Assembly (NCBI GenBank): GCA_017516785.1
Contig: JAFXAV010000075.1
Coordinates: forward strand, 62,001-126,000
DNA from: Oscillospiraceae bacterium
GTDB lineage: Bacteria; Bacillota_A; Clostridia; Oscillospirales; Oscillospiraceae
Direction of reading: 5' to 3'
DNA length: 64,000 nt
How positions within the stretch are numbered: the stretch's first letter is position 1; each line of letters opens with the position of its first letter. Positions 1-8,692 of this stretch are shown in pieces. The notes under the pieces were generated by a model. That model made no database searches, had not been told where the DNA came from, and saw nothing but the letters and a program-made list of their open reading frames with translations. A program made the position numbers and the translations under genes.

Positions 1-308
1 CTGCTAAGGGGCACTGCGAAGGCCACGCCCTTGCCGTTTCGCACCGTCTGGAACTTTTCTTCCAGGGTGTTCATGATGGCAGGCACCATATCCTCTCTTG
101 CAACACTGAGGATGACCGCTTTGTGATTGTTAAGACCCAGCAGCTCCACGATTTCGGAGCTGGCAGTACCCAGACCGCCCATCACCAGCTGGCAGTTCAC
201 TTCGAACTGGCTGATGACGTCCAGGTAAAATTCACCCTTGGGACGGTCCACCACGGTGAAGATCAGTTTCAGCTTCTTGATGGCGGATTCGTTGATCGTA
301 TTACCCAT
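1..308 (-). CDS. P-II family nitrogen regulator-like protein (partial, cut by window edge)
   Basis: Read on the minus strand from an ATG at 308, this frame is open to the window edge (about 102 codons). It begins MGNTINESAIKKLKLIFTVV and continues with a ferredoxin-like alternation of strands and helices, including VMGGLGTASSEIVELLGLN and a late VRNGKGVAFAVPLS stretch, which matches the P-II/GlnK-like fold. The start follows the DUF1538 stop by 13 bases with a GGAGG-type ribosome site, so the two are co-transcribed. Known context: P-II-like proteins often sit beside DUF1538 membrane proteins and probably control them. The classical GlnB T-loop is not evident, so the ligand is unknown. The C-terminus lies outside the window. 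Confidence 0.7.
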   Translation of the reverse strand, partial: MGNTINESAIKKLKLIFTVVDRPKGEFYLDVISQFEVNCQLVMGGLGTASSEIVELLGLNNHKAVILSVAREDMVPAIMNTLEEKFQTVRNGKGVAFAVPLS

Positions 309-321
309 GTCGCGTCCCTCC

Positions 322-1851
322 TTACATAAAGTTGATGATCTGCTGGTCGTCTGCGCCCAGGATCCGCTTCATAGCCCGGTGCTCGGCGATCATCTCGGAA
401 ACCATTGCCCGGAAGCCCAGCAACTGAATGGTGATCAGAGGAGCCATGGCAACCAGACTCACCACGCCGAAGCCGTCCCGCAGCACAGCATCACCACCCT
501 GAAGGCTAACGCACACGCCAACCGCGAAGGGAAGAATGAAGCCGGAAGTCATGGGACCGCTGGCAACGCCGCCGGAGTCGAAGGCGATGGCGGTGTACAC
601 AGGAGGCACAAACAGGCTCAGGGCCAGGGAAATGAAGTAGCCGGGAATCACATAGTAGACCAGGCTGAAATCAAAGATGATACGGATGACAGAAAGGCCG
701 ATGGCAGAGCCGACGCCGATGCACAGGCCCAGCATCATGGACTTCTTGCTGACGGAGCCGCCGGTGACATCCTCGACCTGGCCATTCAGAACATGGATGG
801 CAGGTTCGGCCAAAACCGTCAGAATACCCATCAGCAGGCCGAAGCAGGTAAGGAACACCTTGTTGCCGGAGGCCAGGGAGGTACCCATCTTGTAGCCGAT
901 GGGCATGAAACCCACATTGACGCCGGTGAGGAAAATCACCAGGCCCACATAAGTAAAAGCAACGCCAATGGCTATTCTTTTCAGCCGCTTCATGGACAGC
1001 TTCAGGAAGGTTACCTGACAGATCAGGAAGAATGCCACAATCATCCCCAGAGCCACGGCGACTTCCTTGGCGGTGTGGCCGAAGCTGTGGAGGTAAGTGC
1101 CGATAATATCGGAGCTGACTGTATAGTCAGGCACCTGATAGGTCAGATCGTTAGTGGAGAAAATGCCCAGAATCATGACCGCCATAATGGGGCCAACGGA
1201 GCAGAGGGCCACCAGACCGAAGCTGTTTTCAGAGCTTCTGCGGTCACCTAAGATACTGGAAATACCGACACCCAGTGCCATGATGAAAGGCACCGTGATG
1301 GGGCCGGTGGTAACGCCGCCAGAGTCGAATGCCATAGGCATCAGGGCGGAGTTGCCGTTGACCGTGAGCATCAGGGCCAGGGCAAAGACCAGCATGTAGA
1401 AGAGCATCAGAATATTGGAGAGGCTCTTCTTGAAGACGATCTTCAATATAGCCACCACCAGGAACGCACCAACGCCGATACCGACGGTATAGACAAGCAA
1501 TGTACCATTCATAACCGCGCTGACCTGGCCCGCAAGAACCTGCAGGTCGGGCTCTGCAATGGTGATCAGCATACCCAGCACAAAGCAAACCGTCAGCAGC
1601 AGACCCAGCTTTCGCTGCTTGGAAAGACCGGAACCCACATGGGCACCCATGGGAGTCATAGCCAAATCGGCACCCAGGCTGAAGAGGCCGATGCCCAAAA
1701 CCAGCAGCACCGCACCGATGGAGAATGTGATCAGTTCTGCTTTGGAGAATTCGAATAGGGGCGTCAGCGCCATGATATAGACAATGGCAGTGATCGGCAG
1801 GGCCGAAACCAGGGCTTCTTTGATCTTTTCCCACAGTTCGCGCAATTCCAT
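322..1851 (-). CDS. DUF1538 family polytopic membrane protein
   Basis: A 509-residue protein with about 12 hydrophobic segments. It is built as an internal duplication: each half carries an AEPxxxVLxGQV motif (IAEPDLQVLAGQV, then LAEPAIHVLNGQV) and an AFDSGGVxxGP motif (AFDSGGVTTGPITV, then AFDSGGVASGPMTS). This two-unit organisation is the DUF1538 hallmark. The start at 1851 (MELRELWEKIKEAL) is preferred over an upstream ATG because AAGGAAGG lies directly before it and the upstream extension crosses a terminator hairpin. Function is not established; the inverted-repeat topology suggests a transporter or channel. The downstream P-II-like gene suggests small-molecule control, possibly nitrogen or energy status (inference). 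Confidence 0.85.
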   Translation of the reverse strand: MELRELWEKIKEALVSALPITAIVYIMALTPLFEFSKAELITFSIGAVLLVLGIGLFSLGADLAMTPMGAHVGSGLSKQRKLGLLLTVCFVLGMLITIAEPDLQVLAGQVSAVMNGTLLVYTVGIGVGAFLVVAILKIVFKKSLSNILMLFYMLVFALALMLTVNGNSALMPMAFDSGGVTTGPITVPFIMALGVGISSILGDRRSSENSFGLVALCSVGPIMAVMILGIFSTNDLTYQVPDYTVSSDIIGTYLHSFGHTAKEVAVALGMIVAFFLICQVTFLKLSMKRLKRIAIGVAFTYVGLVIFLTGVNVGFMPIGYKMGTSLASGNKVFLTCFGLLMGILTVLAEPAIHVLNGQVEDVTGGSVSKKSMMLGLCIGVGSAIGLSVIRIIFDFSLVYYVIPGYFISLALSLFVPPVYTAIAFDSGGVASGPMTSGFILPFAVGVCVSLQGGDAVLRDGFGVVSLVAMAPLITIQLLGFRAMVSEMIAEHRAMKRILGADDQQIINFM

Positions 1852-1890
1852 CACCTTCCTTATGGTAATATATTTATCAATTATAGCAGA

Positions 1891-1928
1891 AAATCCCCCC
1901 TTTGCCAAGGGCAAAAGGGGGATTTTTC
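1891..1928 (-). terminator. Intrinsic terminator downstream of the VanZ-family gene
   Basis: Arms at 1891-1906 and 1910-1925 pair over about 15 positions with one mismatch around a short loop, with T-rich flanks on both strands. It lies after the VanZ-family stop and just before the DUF1538 start on the minus strand. Confidence 0.75.
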
Positions 1929-1946
1929 TCATTTCTTAGCCAAAAA

Positions 1947-3350
1947 TCACTGTATGGCAGGAATATGGACCACTGCACTGTAGCCTTCTTCCGGTGATTC
2001 CAGCTCCATTTCATAAACCGGCTGATAAAAGCCCTTTGTATCCACCAGGAAAACCAGATCGCAGGACAGGACATGAACCTCAGAAGGTTCCATCCGTTCA
2101 AACCAGTCGCCGCCGGAAATCATGCCGGACTTTACTTTTTCGACAGCCGCTTCCGCAGAAATAACCTGTGCTTCGCTATGGTATTCAAAGGTAAGCAAGT
2201 GGTTTTTGAATTCCCGGAGGCCGAAATCCTGCTCGACAGTACAAATCAGTTCGCCGTCAGTCATGGTATTTCCATCGATATGGCGATTGACACGGAAGAT
2301 ATGAACACCGTCGCCCTCATAGAAAAGCTCTGCCTCCTCCGGCACTTCGATGCCGAATTCTGCCAGCATTTCCCGAAGGGTTTCCTCGTCCAGCTCTGCA
2401 TAGGCGGCAGTTTCAAAATCGATATCATTCAAATCCCAGTATTCCAGATGCCCGTCCGCAAAGAAAACCTCCAGAATCCGGTTTCCGTAGAATTCCCGCA
2501 GGTAGACTTCCTCATTGTAGACCGTCACATCCACCTTGTCCACACCGATGCTTTCAAAGAAAGCCCGGCCGATGACTTCGCATTCCTTTCTGGATTTTGG
2601 CGTAGTCTGGTAAATGGAAACAGTGCCTGCGTCATCGCTGATTTCGCAGTCCACCTGCCACTGTACATTGGAAGTATCCACCCGGAAGGCAGGTGCTGTG
2701 GCAATATTGCCGTACTCCTGCAGCTCATAGGCAGCAAAAATACCACCCACGGAGGCTGCCGTCAGCATCAGGGCAAGGCCATGGCAAAGGGCCTTTTTCC
2801 AGTTTCTGTGCCAGATTTGCAGCGCCGCCATCACAAGCCAGTAGCCAATCATGGCGCCCAGGGCATTGGCAAAGAGGTCATCCACATCACAGAGGCCCTT
2901 GCAGGTGATGTACTGGATGATTTCAATTCCCAAAGTGGTCAATAATCCTGCCGGGAGCATCCAATACCATTTCCGCAGCTTTTTGCTCAGCAGCGGCAGC
3001 AGAACACCCAACGGCACAAACATGCCGATGTTCAGCAGCACATTCAGCCAGTGCTTTTCGCTGAAGGTGTTCCATGCCTCCCGCCATGCCCGGAAGAGAT
3101 GCAGATTGATGTTCCGCCAGCCGGAAATGCTGCCCCGGATGACGGTGATGTAGACAAGGCCAATAAGGTAGGCGCAGAGCGCCAGAATCAGAAAAGCCTT
3201 CTTCCAGGGGAATTTCCGGGTATCACCGTACTTCTTCTGGTATATTTTCGAAGCAGCAAGAATCAGGCCACCCGCCACAGGGAGCGCCGCAATGGCAAGA
3301 ATCGCCGCCCGTTCCAGATAGTGCATAACCAGGTTCATAAAATCGCTCAC
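1947..3350 (-). CDS. VanZ-family membrane protein with C-terminal extra-membrane domain
   Basis: A 467-residue protein. The N-terminal ~190 residues hold about five membrane segments with VanZ features: NVLLNIGMFVPLGVLLPLL, then GIEIIQYITCKGLCDVDDL and ANALGAMIGYWLV. Another membrane segment (about residues 205-225) is followed by ~240 soluble residues predicted outside the membrane, with no family I recognise. I chose a GTG start (VSDFMNLV) because AAAGGAG lies 8 bases upstream of it, whereas an in-frame ATG seven codons earlier would place that site inside the gene. VanZ proteins are linked to teicoplanin resistance and envelope stress, but most members have no proven role. The long C-terminal domain is unusual, since VanZ proteins are usually under 200 residues. 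Confidence 0.75.
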   Translation of the reverse strand: MSDFMNLVMHYLERAAILAIAALPVAGGLILAASKIYQKKYGDTRKFPWKKAFLILALCAYLIGLVYITVIRGSISGWRNINLHLFRAWREAWNTFSEKHWLNVLLNIGMFVPLGVLLPLLSKKLRKWYWMLPAGLLTTLGIEIIQYITCKGLCDVDDLFANALGAMIGYWLVMAALQIWHRNWKKALCHGLALMLTAASVGGIFAAYELQEYGNIATAPAFRVDTSNVQWQVDCEISDDAGTVSIYQTTPKSRKECEVIGRAFFESIGVDKVDVTVYNEEVYLREFYGNRILEVFFADGHLEYWDLNDIDFETAAYAELDEETLREMLAEFGIEVPEEAELFYEGDGVHIFRVNRHIDGNTMTDGELICTVEQDFGLREFKNHLLTFEYHSEAQVISAEAAVEKVKSGMISGGDWFERMEPSEVHVLSCDLVFLVDTKGFYQPVYEMELESPEEGYSAVVHIPAIQ

Positions 3351-3371
3351 AGAATCATCTCCTTTTTCCAC

Positions 3372-3400
3372 ATTATACCATCTTGTCCCGTGCCGCTCAA
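3372..3400 (-). promoter_or_regulatory. Promoter for the VanZ-family gene
   Basis: Minus strand: TTGAGC at 3400-3395, 17-base spacer, TATAAT at 3377-3372. The predicted transcript starts only about 15 bases before the GTG codon, giving an almost leaderless message. Confidence 0.65.
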
Positions 3401-3446
3401 GGAAAGCCGGCTTAAGCTTTCTTTAACCTTTCATTAAGGAGATGGC

Positions 3447-3475
3447 TTGTAAATGGTCGGAGATTTCCGTATAAT
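3447..3475 (+). promoter_or_regulatory. Promoter for the histidine phosphatase gene
   Basis: TTGTAA at 3447-3452, 17-base spacer, TATAAT at 3470-3475, divergent from the VanZ-gene promoter. Confidence 0.65.
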
Positions 3476-3510
3476 ATAGGAAAAACGACCACTCCGAAAG
3501 GATGTTACCT

Positions 3511-4233
3511 ATGAAGCTGATCATCATTCGCCACGGCGACCCGGACTATTCCATCGACTCTCTGACCCCCACCGGCTGGACGGAATCAGAGCTTCTTGCC
3601 ACCCGCATTTCCAGGCTGGATGTCAAAGCCTTCTACTGTTCTCCTCTGGGACGAGCCAGAGACACCGCCGCACCTACCCTGAAAGTCATGGGCCGGGAAG
3701 CAGAAATCTGCCCCTGGCTCCGGGAATTTGCCCCGAAGGTGGTCAAACCCTCTAAGACCGGCGTTGCCTGGGACTGGCTGCCCCAGGACTGGACCCCCAG
3801 AGAATATTTCTATGACAAGGACCGCTGGGTGGATGCCCCCGAATTCCAGGCGGCAGGTGTCGCGGAAGAATACAAATGGGTCTGCGAAGAACTGGATGCC
3901 CTCATTGCCCGCCACGGCTACCGCAGAGAAAATAACCTCTACCGGGCAAAGAATCCCAATATGGATACCATCGTCCTCTTCTGCCACTATGGTCTGGAGT
4001 GCGTGCTGCTTTCCCATCTGCTGAACTGCAGCCCCATGATTTTCTGGCACGGCAGCTGCGCTCTGCCCACCTCTGTCACCACCCTGATTACCGAAGAGCG
4101 CCGGGAAGGTTACGCCTATTTCCGGATGAACGGCTTCGGCGACATCTCCCATCTCTATTCTGCCGGACAGGGGCCTTCCTTCTCCGCCCGGTTCTGCGAG
4201 ATGTACACCAACGATCACGAACGACACGACTAA
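3511..4233 (+). CDS. Histidine phosphatase family protein
   Basis: A 240-residue protein beginning MKLIIIRHGDPDYSIDSLTP, with the RHG catalytic motif at residues 7-9, the YCSPLGRARDTA segment typical of the second arginine region, and a second histidine in the VLFCHYGLECVLLSHLL region near residue 160. These are the marks of the phosphoglycerate mutase/acid phosphatase clan. The start at 3511 is three codons inside the longest frame and is preceded by GAAAGGA at 8-base spacing. The substrate cannot be told from sequence. The nearby serine operon lacks serB, so a phosphoserine phosphatase role is conceivable but untested. It is transcribed alone from its own promoter. Confidence 0.85.
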   Translation: MKLIIIRHGDPDYSIDSLTPTGWTESELLATRISRLDVKAFYCSPLGRARDTAAPTLKVMGREAEICPWLREFAPKVVKPSKTGVAWDWLPQDWTPREYFYDKDRWVDAPEFQAAGVAEEYKWVCEELDALIARHGYRRENNLYRAKNPNMDTIVLFCHYGLECVLLSHLLNCSPMIFWHGSCALPTSVTTLITEERREGYAYFRMNGFGDISHLYSAGQGPSFSARFCEMYTNDHERHD

Positions 4234-4249
4234 GCGGGCAGTGCCCGCT
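4233..4249. repeat. 17-bp perfect palindrome at the stop of the histidine phosphatase gene
   Basis: AGCGGGCA G TGCCCGCT begins at the last base of the stop codon. No T-run follows on the plus strand, so it is a poor intrinsic terminator. The next ~80 bases are GC-rich, non-coding and CGNTCG-rich. Confidence 0.5.
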
Positions 4250-4352
4250 GCCAATGCGTGCTTGGTGCGCCGGTACTCGTCACCCGTTCGCTCGGCTCGG
4301 TAACGCTACTGCTGTATACAATTCGTAATAACGCAATTCTACTTTATGTAGA

Positions 4353-4381
4353 GTGACTTTCCGGGGCAGCGGTTCTATAAT
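4353..4381 (+). promoter_or_regulatory. Promoter for the XRE-family membrane regulator
   Basis: GTGACT at 4353-4358, 17-base spacer, TATAAT at 4376-4381, 23 bases before the ATG with AAAGGAGG between. Confidence 0.6.
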
Positions 4382-4404
4382 AATGACAAAAGGAGGAAGA
4401 GATT

Positions 4405-5190
4405 ATGGACACTGCATACACCGGAAATCAAATCGCCACACGCCGGAAGGCTCTGGGCATGACCCAGAAGGAGCTGGCCGAAAAGCTCCATGTGACGGAC
4501 AAGGCCGTCAGCAAATGGGAACGGGGAATCAATTTCCCCGACCTTGGTCTGATGGAAGCTCTGGCTTCCGCTCTGGAAACCACCCCTGCCCACTTACTGG
4601 GACTGGAGGAAGCCAACCGGGATGAAATCGTCAGCTCCATGGCAGAAATCTCCAATCAGCAGCTGGATGACTCTCTTCGGGAGGTCAAGTGGCTTGGCTG
4701 GGGATGTGTACTGGCCGCTGCGCTACTCACTGCCGTTTATTTTCTCTACGGCAAGAACGTCCGCCACACCCAGATTGCCTACATGATGCTCAGCTGTGTC
4801 ATCTGTGCTACTGCAGTCTGCGGCCCGTGGCTGCTCTTTAAGTATGGGCAAATCCGCAGGTTCAACACCGGCGATACCCTTTGCCTTTACGGCGCGGCGT
4901 TGCCCGTTCTCATCCATCTGGGCATTTCCTTCATCACGGGACACAGTCCCCATCCTGTGCTGGGCCTGTGTCTGATTATCATTGCAGCCTGCTTTACACA
5001 GCTGTTCTTCTATCGGATCATGACACCTCATTTTGCAAAGGCACTGCCCCTCATTCTCTGCACCGCATTCATGGCGCTGCAATTCAAATTCGGTAATTTC
5101 ATTCCGGAGGTCATCGCCCCGGCGGTCTGCTGTTTGATCATCTGGATGATCTGTTTTTTGAAAACGCGCAAAAAAGAACCGATTCTATGA
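4405..5190 (+). CDS. XRE-family HTH regulator fused to a membrane domain
   Basis: A 261-residue protein. Residues about 6-62 form a Cro/CI-type helix-turn-helix (IATRRKALGMTQKELAEKL, then VTDKAVSKWERG). A short linker leads to about five hydrophobic segments from residue 95 to the C-terminus, which ends in basic residues. This architecture is common in Clostridia as a membrane-tethered regulator, sometimes beside a transporter. No cognate transporter is adjacent here, so the target may be its own promoter or a distant gene. AAAGGAGG before the ATG fixes the start. The stop codon lies inside the following terminator hairpin loop. Confidence 0.85.
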   Translation: MDTAYTGNQIATRRKALGMTQKELAEKLHVTDKAVSKWERGINFPDLGLMEALASALETTPAHLLGLEEANRDEIVSSMAEISNQQLDDSLREVKWLGWGCVLAAALLTAVYFLYGKNVRHTQIAYMMLSCVICATAVCGPWLLFKYGQIRRFNTGDTLCLYGAALPVLIHLGISFITGHSPHPVLGLCLIIIAACFTQLFFYRIMTPHFAKALPLILCTAFMALQFKFGNFIPEVIAPAVCCLIIWMICFLKTRKKEPIL

Positions 5191-5208
5191 AGGATCGGTT
5201 CTTTTTTA
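5173..5208. terminator. Bidirectional terminator between the XRE regulator and serA
   Basis: AAAGAACCGAT (5173-5183) pairs with ATCGGTTCTTT (5194-5204), flanked by A-run and T-run. It serves the convergent genes on both strands and overlaps the stop codon of the plus-strand gene. Confidence 0.9.
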
Positions 5209-5214
5209 TTTAAT

Positions 5215-6378
5215 TTACTTGATGACCCGGACTCTCAGGACACCGTTGATACCCTTCAGGTGTTCCACCACTGCATCGGAGGCAGTCTGGTCGATGTCCA
5301 GCATGGTGTAAGCATACTCACCCTTGGAGGCATTCTGCAGACCGGCGATGTTGATATTCTCGCCTGCCACTGCGGAGGTAAACTGACCCAGGGAGTTGGG
5401 GATGTTCTTATGGAGAATGGCGATACGGCCTGCGGTGCTGCAGACGCCCATATCGCAGCTGGGGTAGTTAACGGAGTTGACGATGTTGCCGTTTTCCAGA
5501 TAGTTCATCACCTGGCGGACAGCCATCTTGGCGCAGTTGTCCTCGGACTCCTCGGTGGAGGCGCCCAGGTGAGGAATGGCGATGACGCCGGCCATGTTGG
5601 CGGTCTTAACATTGGGGAAGTCGGTGACATAACGGGCAACCTTGCCGGACTTCAGAGCGGCTTCCATAGCATCGTCATCCACCAGCTTGTCGCGGGCGAA
5701 GTTCAGGAGGATCACGCCGTCCTTCATCTTGGAAATGGCTTCCTCACCGATCATGCCCTTGGTGGAATCCATCAGGGGAACATGGACGGAGATGATGTCA
5801 CACTTTTCATAGATCTCTTCTCTGGTCTTTACACGGACAATGTGGTGATCCAGATGCCATGCGGCGTCGATGGAGATGAAAGGGTCGCAGCCGTAGACTT
5901 CCATGCCCAGACGGCGGGCAGCGTTGGCCAGAGGGCCGCCGATGGCGCCCAGGCCAATGACACCCAGTCGCTTGCCGGCGATTTCAAAGCCTGCAAACTG
6001 GGACTTGCCCTTTTCCACCAGCTTGGCAACGTCGGGACTGCCCTTGATGGACTGGACCCAGTTGATGCCGCCGACGATGTCGCGGCAGGCCAGCAGCATA
6101 CCGCAGAGGGCCAGCTCCATAACGCCGTTGGCGTTGGCGCCGGGGGTGTTGAAAACCACGATGCCCTGGTCAGCGCAGCTGGTCAGAGGGATATTGTTGA
6201 CACCTGCGCCTGCACGGGCAACGGCCAGCAGGTTCTCAGGCAGGTTCATATCGTGCATGGAAGCGCTGCGGACCAGAACGGCCTCGGCGTCTTCGATGTT
6301 TTCGCTCTTTTCATAGTTTTCCGTCCAGAGGGCAGTACCCTTGGGGGAGATCTTATTCAGATAATGTACTTTCGTCAT
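5215..6378 (-). CDS. serA: D-3-phosphoglycerate dehydrogenase
   Basis: A 387-residue NAD-dependent dehydrogenase for the first step of serine synthesis (3-phosphoglycerate to 3-phosphohydroxypyruvate). The Rossmann motif GVIGLGAIGGPLANAARRLG lies near residue 140. The conserved LNFARDKLVDDDAM segment supplies the catalytic arginine, and IPHLGASTEESEDNCA the catalytic histidine. A C-terminal ACT domain (about residues 315-387, with the INIAGLQNASKGEYAYTMLD stretch) suggests amino-acid feedback. The compact size matches the short SerA form common in Firmicutes. It is the last gene of the apgM-serC-serA operon, 15 bases after serC, and is followed by a strong terminator. Confidence 0.93.
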   Translation of the reverse strand: MTKVHYLNKISPKGTALWTENYEKSENIEDAEAVLVRSASMHDMNLPENLLAVARAGAGVNNIPLTSCADQGIVVFNTPGANANGVMELALCGMLLACRDIVGGINWVQSIKGSPDVAKLVEKGKSQFAGFEIAGKRLGVIGLGAIGGPLANAARRLGMEVYGCDPFISIDAAWHLDHHIVRVKTREEIYEKCDIISVHVPLMDSTKGMIGEEAISKMKDGVILLNFARDKLVDDDAMEAALKSGKVARYVTDFPNVKTANMAGVIAIPHLGASTEESEDNCAKMAVRQVMNYLENGNIVNSVNYPSCDMGVCSTAGRIAILHKNIPNSLGQFTSAVAGENINIAGLQNASKGEYAYTMLDIDQTASDAVVEHLKGINGVLRVRVIK

Positions 6379-6393
6379 GATATTTCCCGTCCT

Positions 6394-7476
6394 TTAACCG
6401 TTTTCCTTTTCAAACTGAGCCATGAAGGCAACCAGCTTTTCCACACCTTCGATGGGCATGGCGTTGTAGATGGAAGCGCGCATGCCGCCGACGGTACGGT
6501 GGCCCTTCAGGTTCACAAAACCAGCATCGGCTGCTTCCTTGACAAACTTGGCGTCCAGATCCTTGTCACCGGTGACAAAGGGGACGTTCATCAGAGAGCG
6601 GTCCTTCTTTTCGACGGTGCCCTTGAAGAGCTTGCTCTGATCCAGGAAATCGTAGAGGATCTTGGCTTTCTTCTGGTTATATGCCTGCATGGCTTCCAGA
6701 CCGCCCTGCTTTTTCAGCCACTTGAAGACCTTGCCGCAGATGTAGATGCCGTAGGCAGGGGGAGTGTTGTAGAGGGATGCTGCGTCAGCATGGGTCTTGT
6801 AGGTCAGCATGGTGGGGGTGCCGGGGAGCACGTCCTCGGTAATCAGGTCTTCCCGGATGATGACGATAACCACGCCGGCGGGGCCGACGTTTTTCTGAAC
6901 GCCGCCGTAGATGACGCCGTACTTGCTGACATCCACAGGCTCACTGAGGAAGCAGGAGGAGACGTCTGCAATCAGGGTCTTGCCCTTGGTGTTGGGCAGG
7001 TTCCAGAACTTGGTGCCGTAGATGGTGTTGTTCTCGCAGATATAGACATAGTCTGCATCCTCGGAGATGGGCAGATCAGAGCAATCGGGGATGTAGGAGA
7101 AGGTCTTGTCGGCGGAGGAAGCAATGGCGTTGGCCTTGCCGTACTTCTGGGCTTCCTGGTATGCCTTCTTGGCCCACTGACCGGTGATGATGTAGTCGGC
7201 AACGCCGTTCTTCATCAGGTTCATGGGGATCATGGCAAACTGCTGGGAAGCGCCGCCCTGGAGGAACAGAACCTTGTAGTTATCGGGAATGTTCATCAGG
7301 TCACGGAGGTCAGCCTCTGCGGTGTCGATGATTTCCTGGTATGCCTTGGAGCGGTGACTCATTTCCATGACGGACATGCCGGTGCCCTGGTAATCGAGCA
7401 TCTCGGCGGCGGCTTCGGTCAGAACTTCTTCAGGCAGGACAGCGGGACCTGCGGAAAAATTATATACTCTGGACAT
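6394..7476 (-). CDS. serC: Phosphoserine aminotransferase
   Basis: A 360-residue class V PLP-dependent aminotransferase that converts 3-phosphohydroxypyruvate to phosphoserine with glutamate. It opens MSRVYNFSAGPAVLPEEVL, the usual SerC N-terminus, has SHRSKAYQEI, and carries the Schiff-base lysine in GGVQKNVGPAG. The C-terminal GHRTVGGMRASIYNAMP segment binds phosphate. The start at 7476 is five codons inside the longest frame; GGAGG in that extension is the ribosome site. It lies between apgM and serA with short gaps. Confidence 0.95.
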   Translation of the reverse strand: MSRVYNFSAGPAVLPEEVLTEAAAEMLDYQGTGMSVMEMSHRSKAYQEIIDTAEADLRDLMNIPDNYKVLFLQGGASQQFAMIPMNLMKNGVADYIITGQWAKKAYQEAQKYGKANAIASSADKTFSYIPDCSDLPISEDADYVYICENNTIYGTKFWNLPNTKGKTLIADVSSCFLSEPVDVSKYGVIYGGVQKNVGPAGVVIVIIREDLITEDVLPGTPTMLTYKTHADAASLYNTPPAYGIYICGKVFKWLKKQGGLEAMQAYNQKKAKILYDFLDQSKLFKGTVEKKDRSLMNVPFVTGDKDLDAKFVKEAADAGFVNLKGHRTVGGMRASIYNAMPIEGVEKLVAFMAQFEKENG

Positions 7477-7495
7477 AAATTGATCCTCCAATTCA

Positions 7496-8692
7496 TTATT
7501 TCAGGAATTTATCCATCAGTTTGTAGCCTTCCGGCTCAAAAATGCCGGTGGCGGCAGCTTCTTTTTCACTGTAACATGCGATTTTCTTCTGCTCCCGGGT
7601 GGAATCATACAGAATATAGGGAACCGGGTCGGAAGTATGGGTGCGGCACCAGATGGGGGTGGGATGGTCGGGCATGATCAGCATCCGGTAGGGTTCGCCG
7701 GATGCATCCATTGCCATCTTGACCCGCTTGACAAGGCGCTGGTCCAGATACTCCACAGACTGGATCTTGTGACCGACATTGCCCTGGTGGCCCATCTCAT
7801 CGGGACCTTCCACGTGGATATAGACGAAGTCCTGACCGTCTTCCAGCAGCGCCTTGATGGCTGCATCGGCCTTGCCTTCGTAGTTGGTATCAAGAGAGCC
7901 GTTGGCTCCGGGGACATTCACAACCTCCATGCCTGCGCCCACGGCGATGCCCTTGAGCAGGTCCACAGCAGAGATCATGGTGCCGTTGAGGCCGGTCTTT
8001 TCCTTGAAAGAGCCGAGGCTAGGCTTGGTGCCTGCGCCCCAGAACCAGAGGGAATTGGCCTTGTTCTTGCCGGCGGCTGCCCGGGCCACATTCAGGGGAT
8101 GGTTGTTCAGAACATCGAAGCTCTTTTCCATCATATCCCGGAAAAGCTTTTCCTGGGGCAGGTACTTGCCGATCACTTCGCCCAGATGGTCATGGGGCTG
8201 GGAGAAGTCCAGAACGGTGCCATTTTTCCAGATGGTAATGTGGCGGTAGCTGGTACCGGTGTAGAACTGAATCTCGTCAGAGTTGAAAGCCTCCCGGATG
8301 GCATCCATCAGGATGTCGGCATCCTCGGTGGAAATCTCACCGGAACTGTGGTCCAGGATGGTCTTTTCTTCATAGGGTTCGGATTCCGTCACGGTGACGA
8401 TGTTGCATCGCAGCACCACATCGGAATCCTCCATGCAGACGCCGACACTGAGAGCCTCCAGCGGTGATCGTCCTGAGTAATTCTTTTCAGGGTCATAGCC
8501 CAGCACAGCAAGGTTTGCCACATCGCTGCCGGGCTTCATGGATGCGGGAACAGTCTTTGCCAGTCCCAGCTCGCCCTTTGAGGCCAGTTCATCCATGGTT
8601 GGGATCTGGGCGCACTCCAGAGGGGTCTTGCCGCCTAAGGATTCCAGAGGCTCATCGGCCATTCCGTCACCCAGGATCACAATATACTTCAT
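7496..8692 (-). CDS. apgM: ApgM-type cofactor-independent phosphoglycerate mutase family protein
   Basis: A 398-residue alkaline-phosphatase-superfamily enzyme. It opens with IVILGDGMADEP (metal ligand Asp) and contains KPGSDVANLAVLGYDP with the catalytic serine region, FVYIHVEGPDEMGHQG with metal-binding His/Asp, and MPDHPTPIWCRTHTSDPVPY near the C-terminus. The family interconverts 2- and 3-phosphoglycerate, but some members act on other phospho-substrates such as homoserine. Here it heads an operon with serC and serA, and serB is missing, so a role in the final phosphoserine step or in supplying 3-phosphoglycerate is possible (inference). The start is supported by GAGGTGA about 8 bases upstream. 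Confidence 0.85.
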   Translation of the reverse strand: MKYIVILGDGMADEPLESLGGKTPLECAQIPTMDELASKGELGLAKTVPASMKPGSDVANLAVLGYDPEKNYSGRSPLEALSVGVCMEDSDVVLRCNIVTVTESEPYEEKTILDHSSGEISTEDADILMDAIREAFNSDEIQFYTGTSYRHITIWKNGTVLDFSQPHDHLGEVIGKYLPQEKLFRDMMEKSFDVLNNHPLNVARAAAGKNKANSLWFWGAGTKPSLGSFKEKTGLNGTMISAVDLLKGIAVGAGMEVVNVPGANGSLDTNYEGKADAAIKALLEDGQDFVYIHVEGPDEMGHQGNVGHKIQSVEYLDQRLVKRVKMAMDASGEPYRMLIMPDHPTPIWCRTHTSDPVPYILYDSTREQKKIACYSEKEAAATGIFEPEGYKLMDKFLK

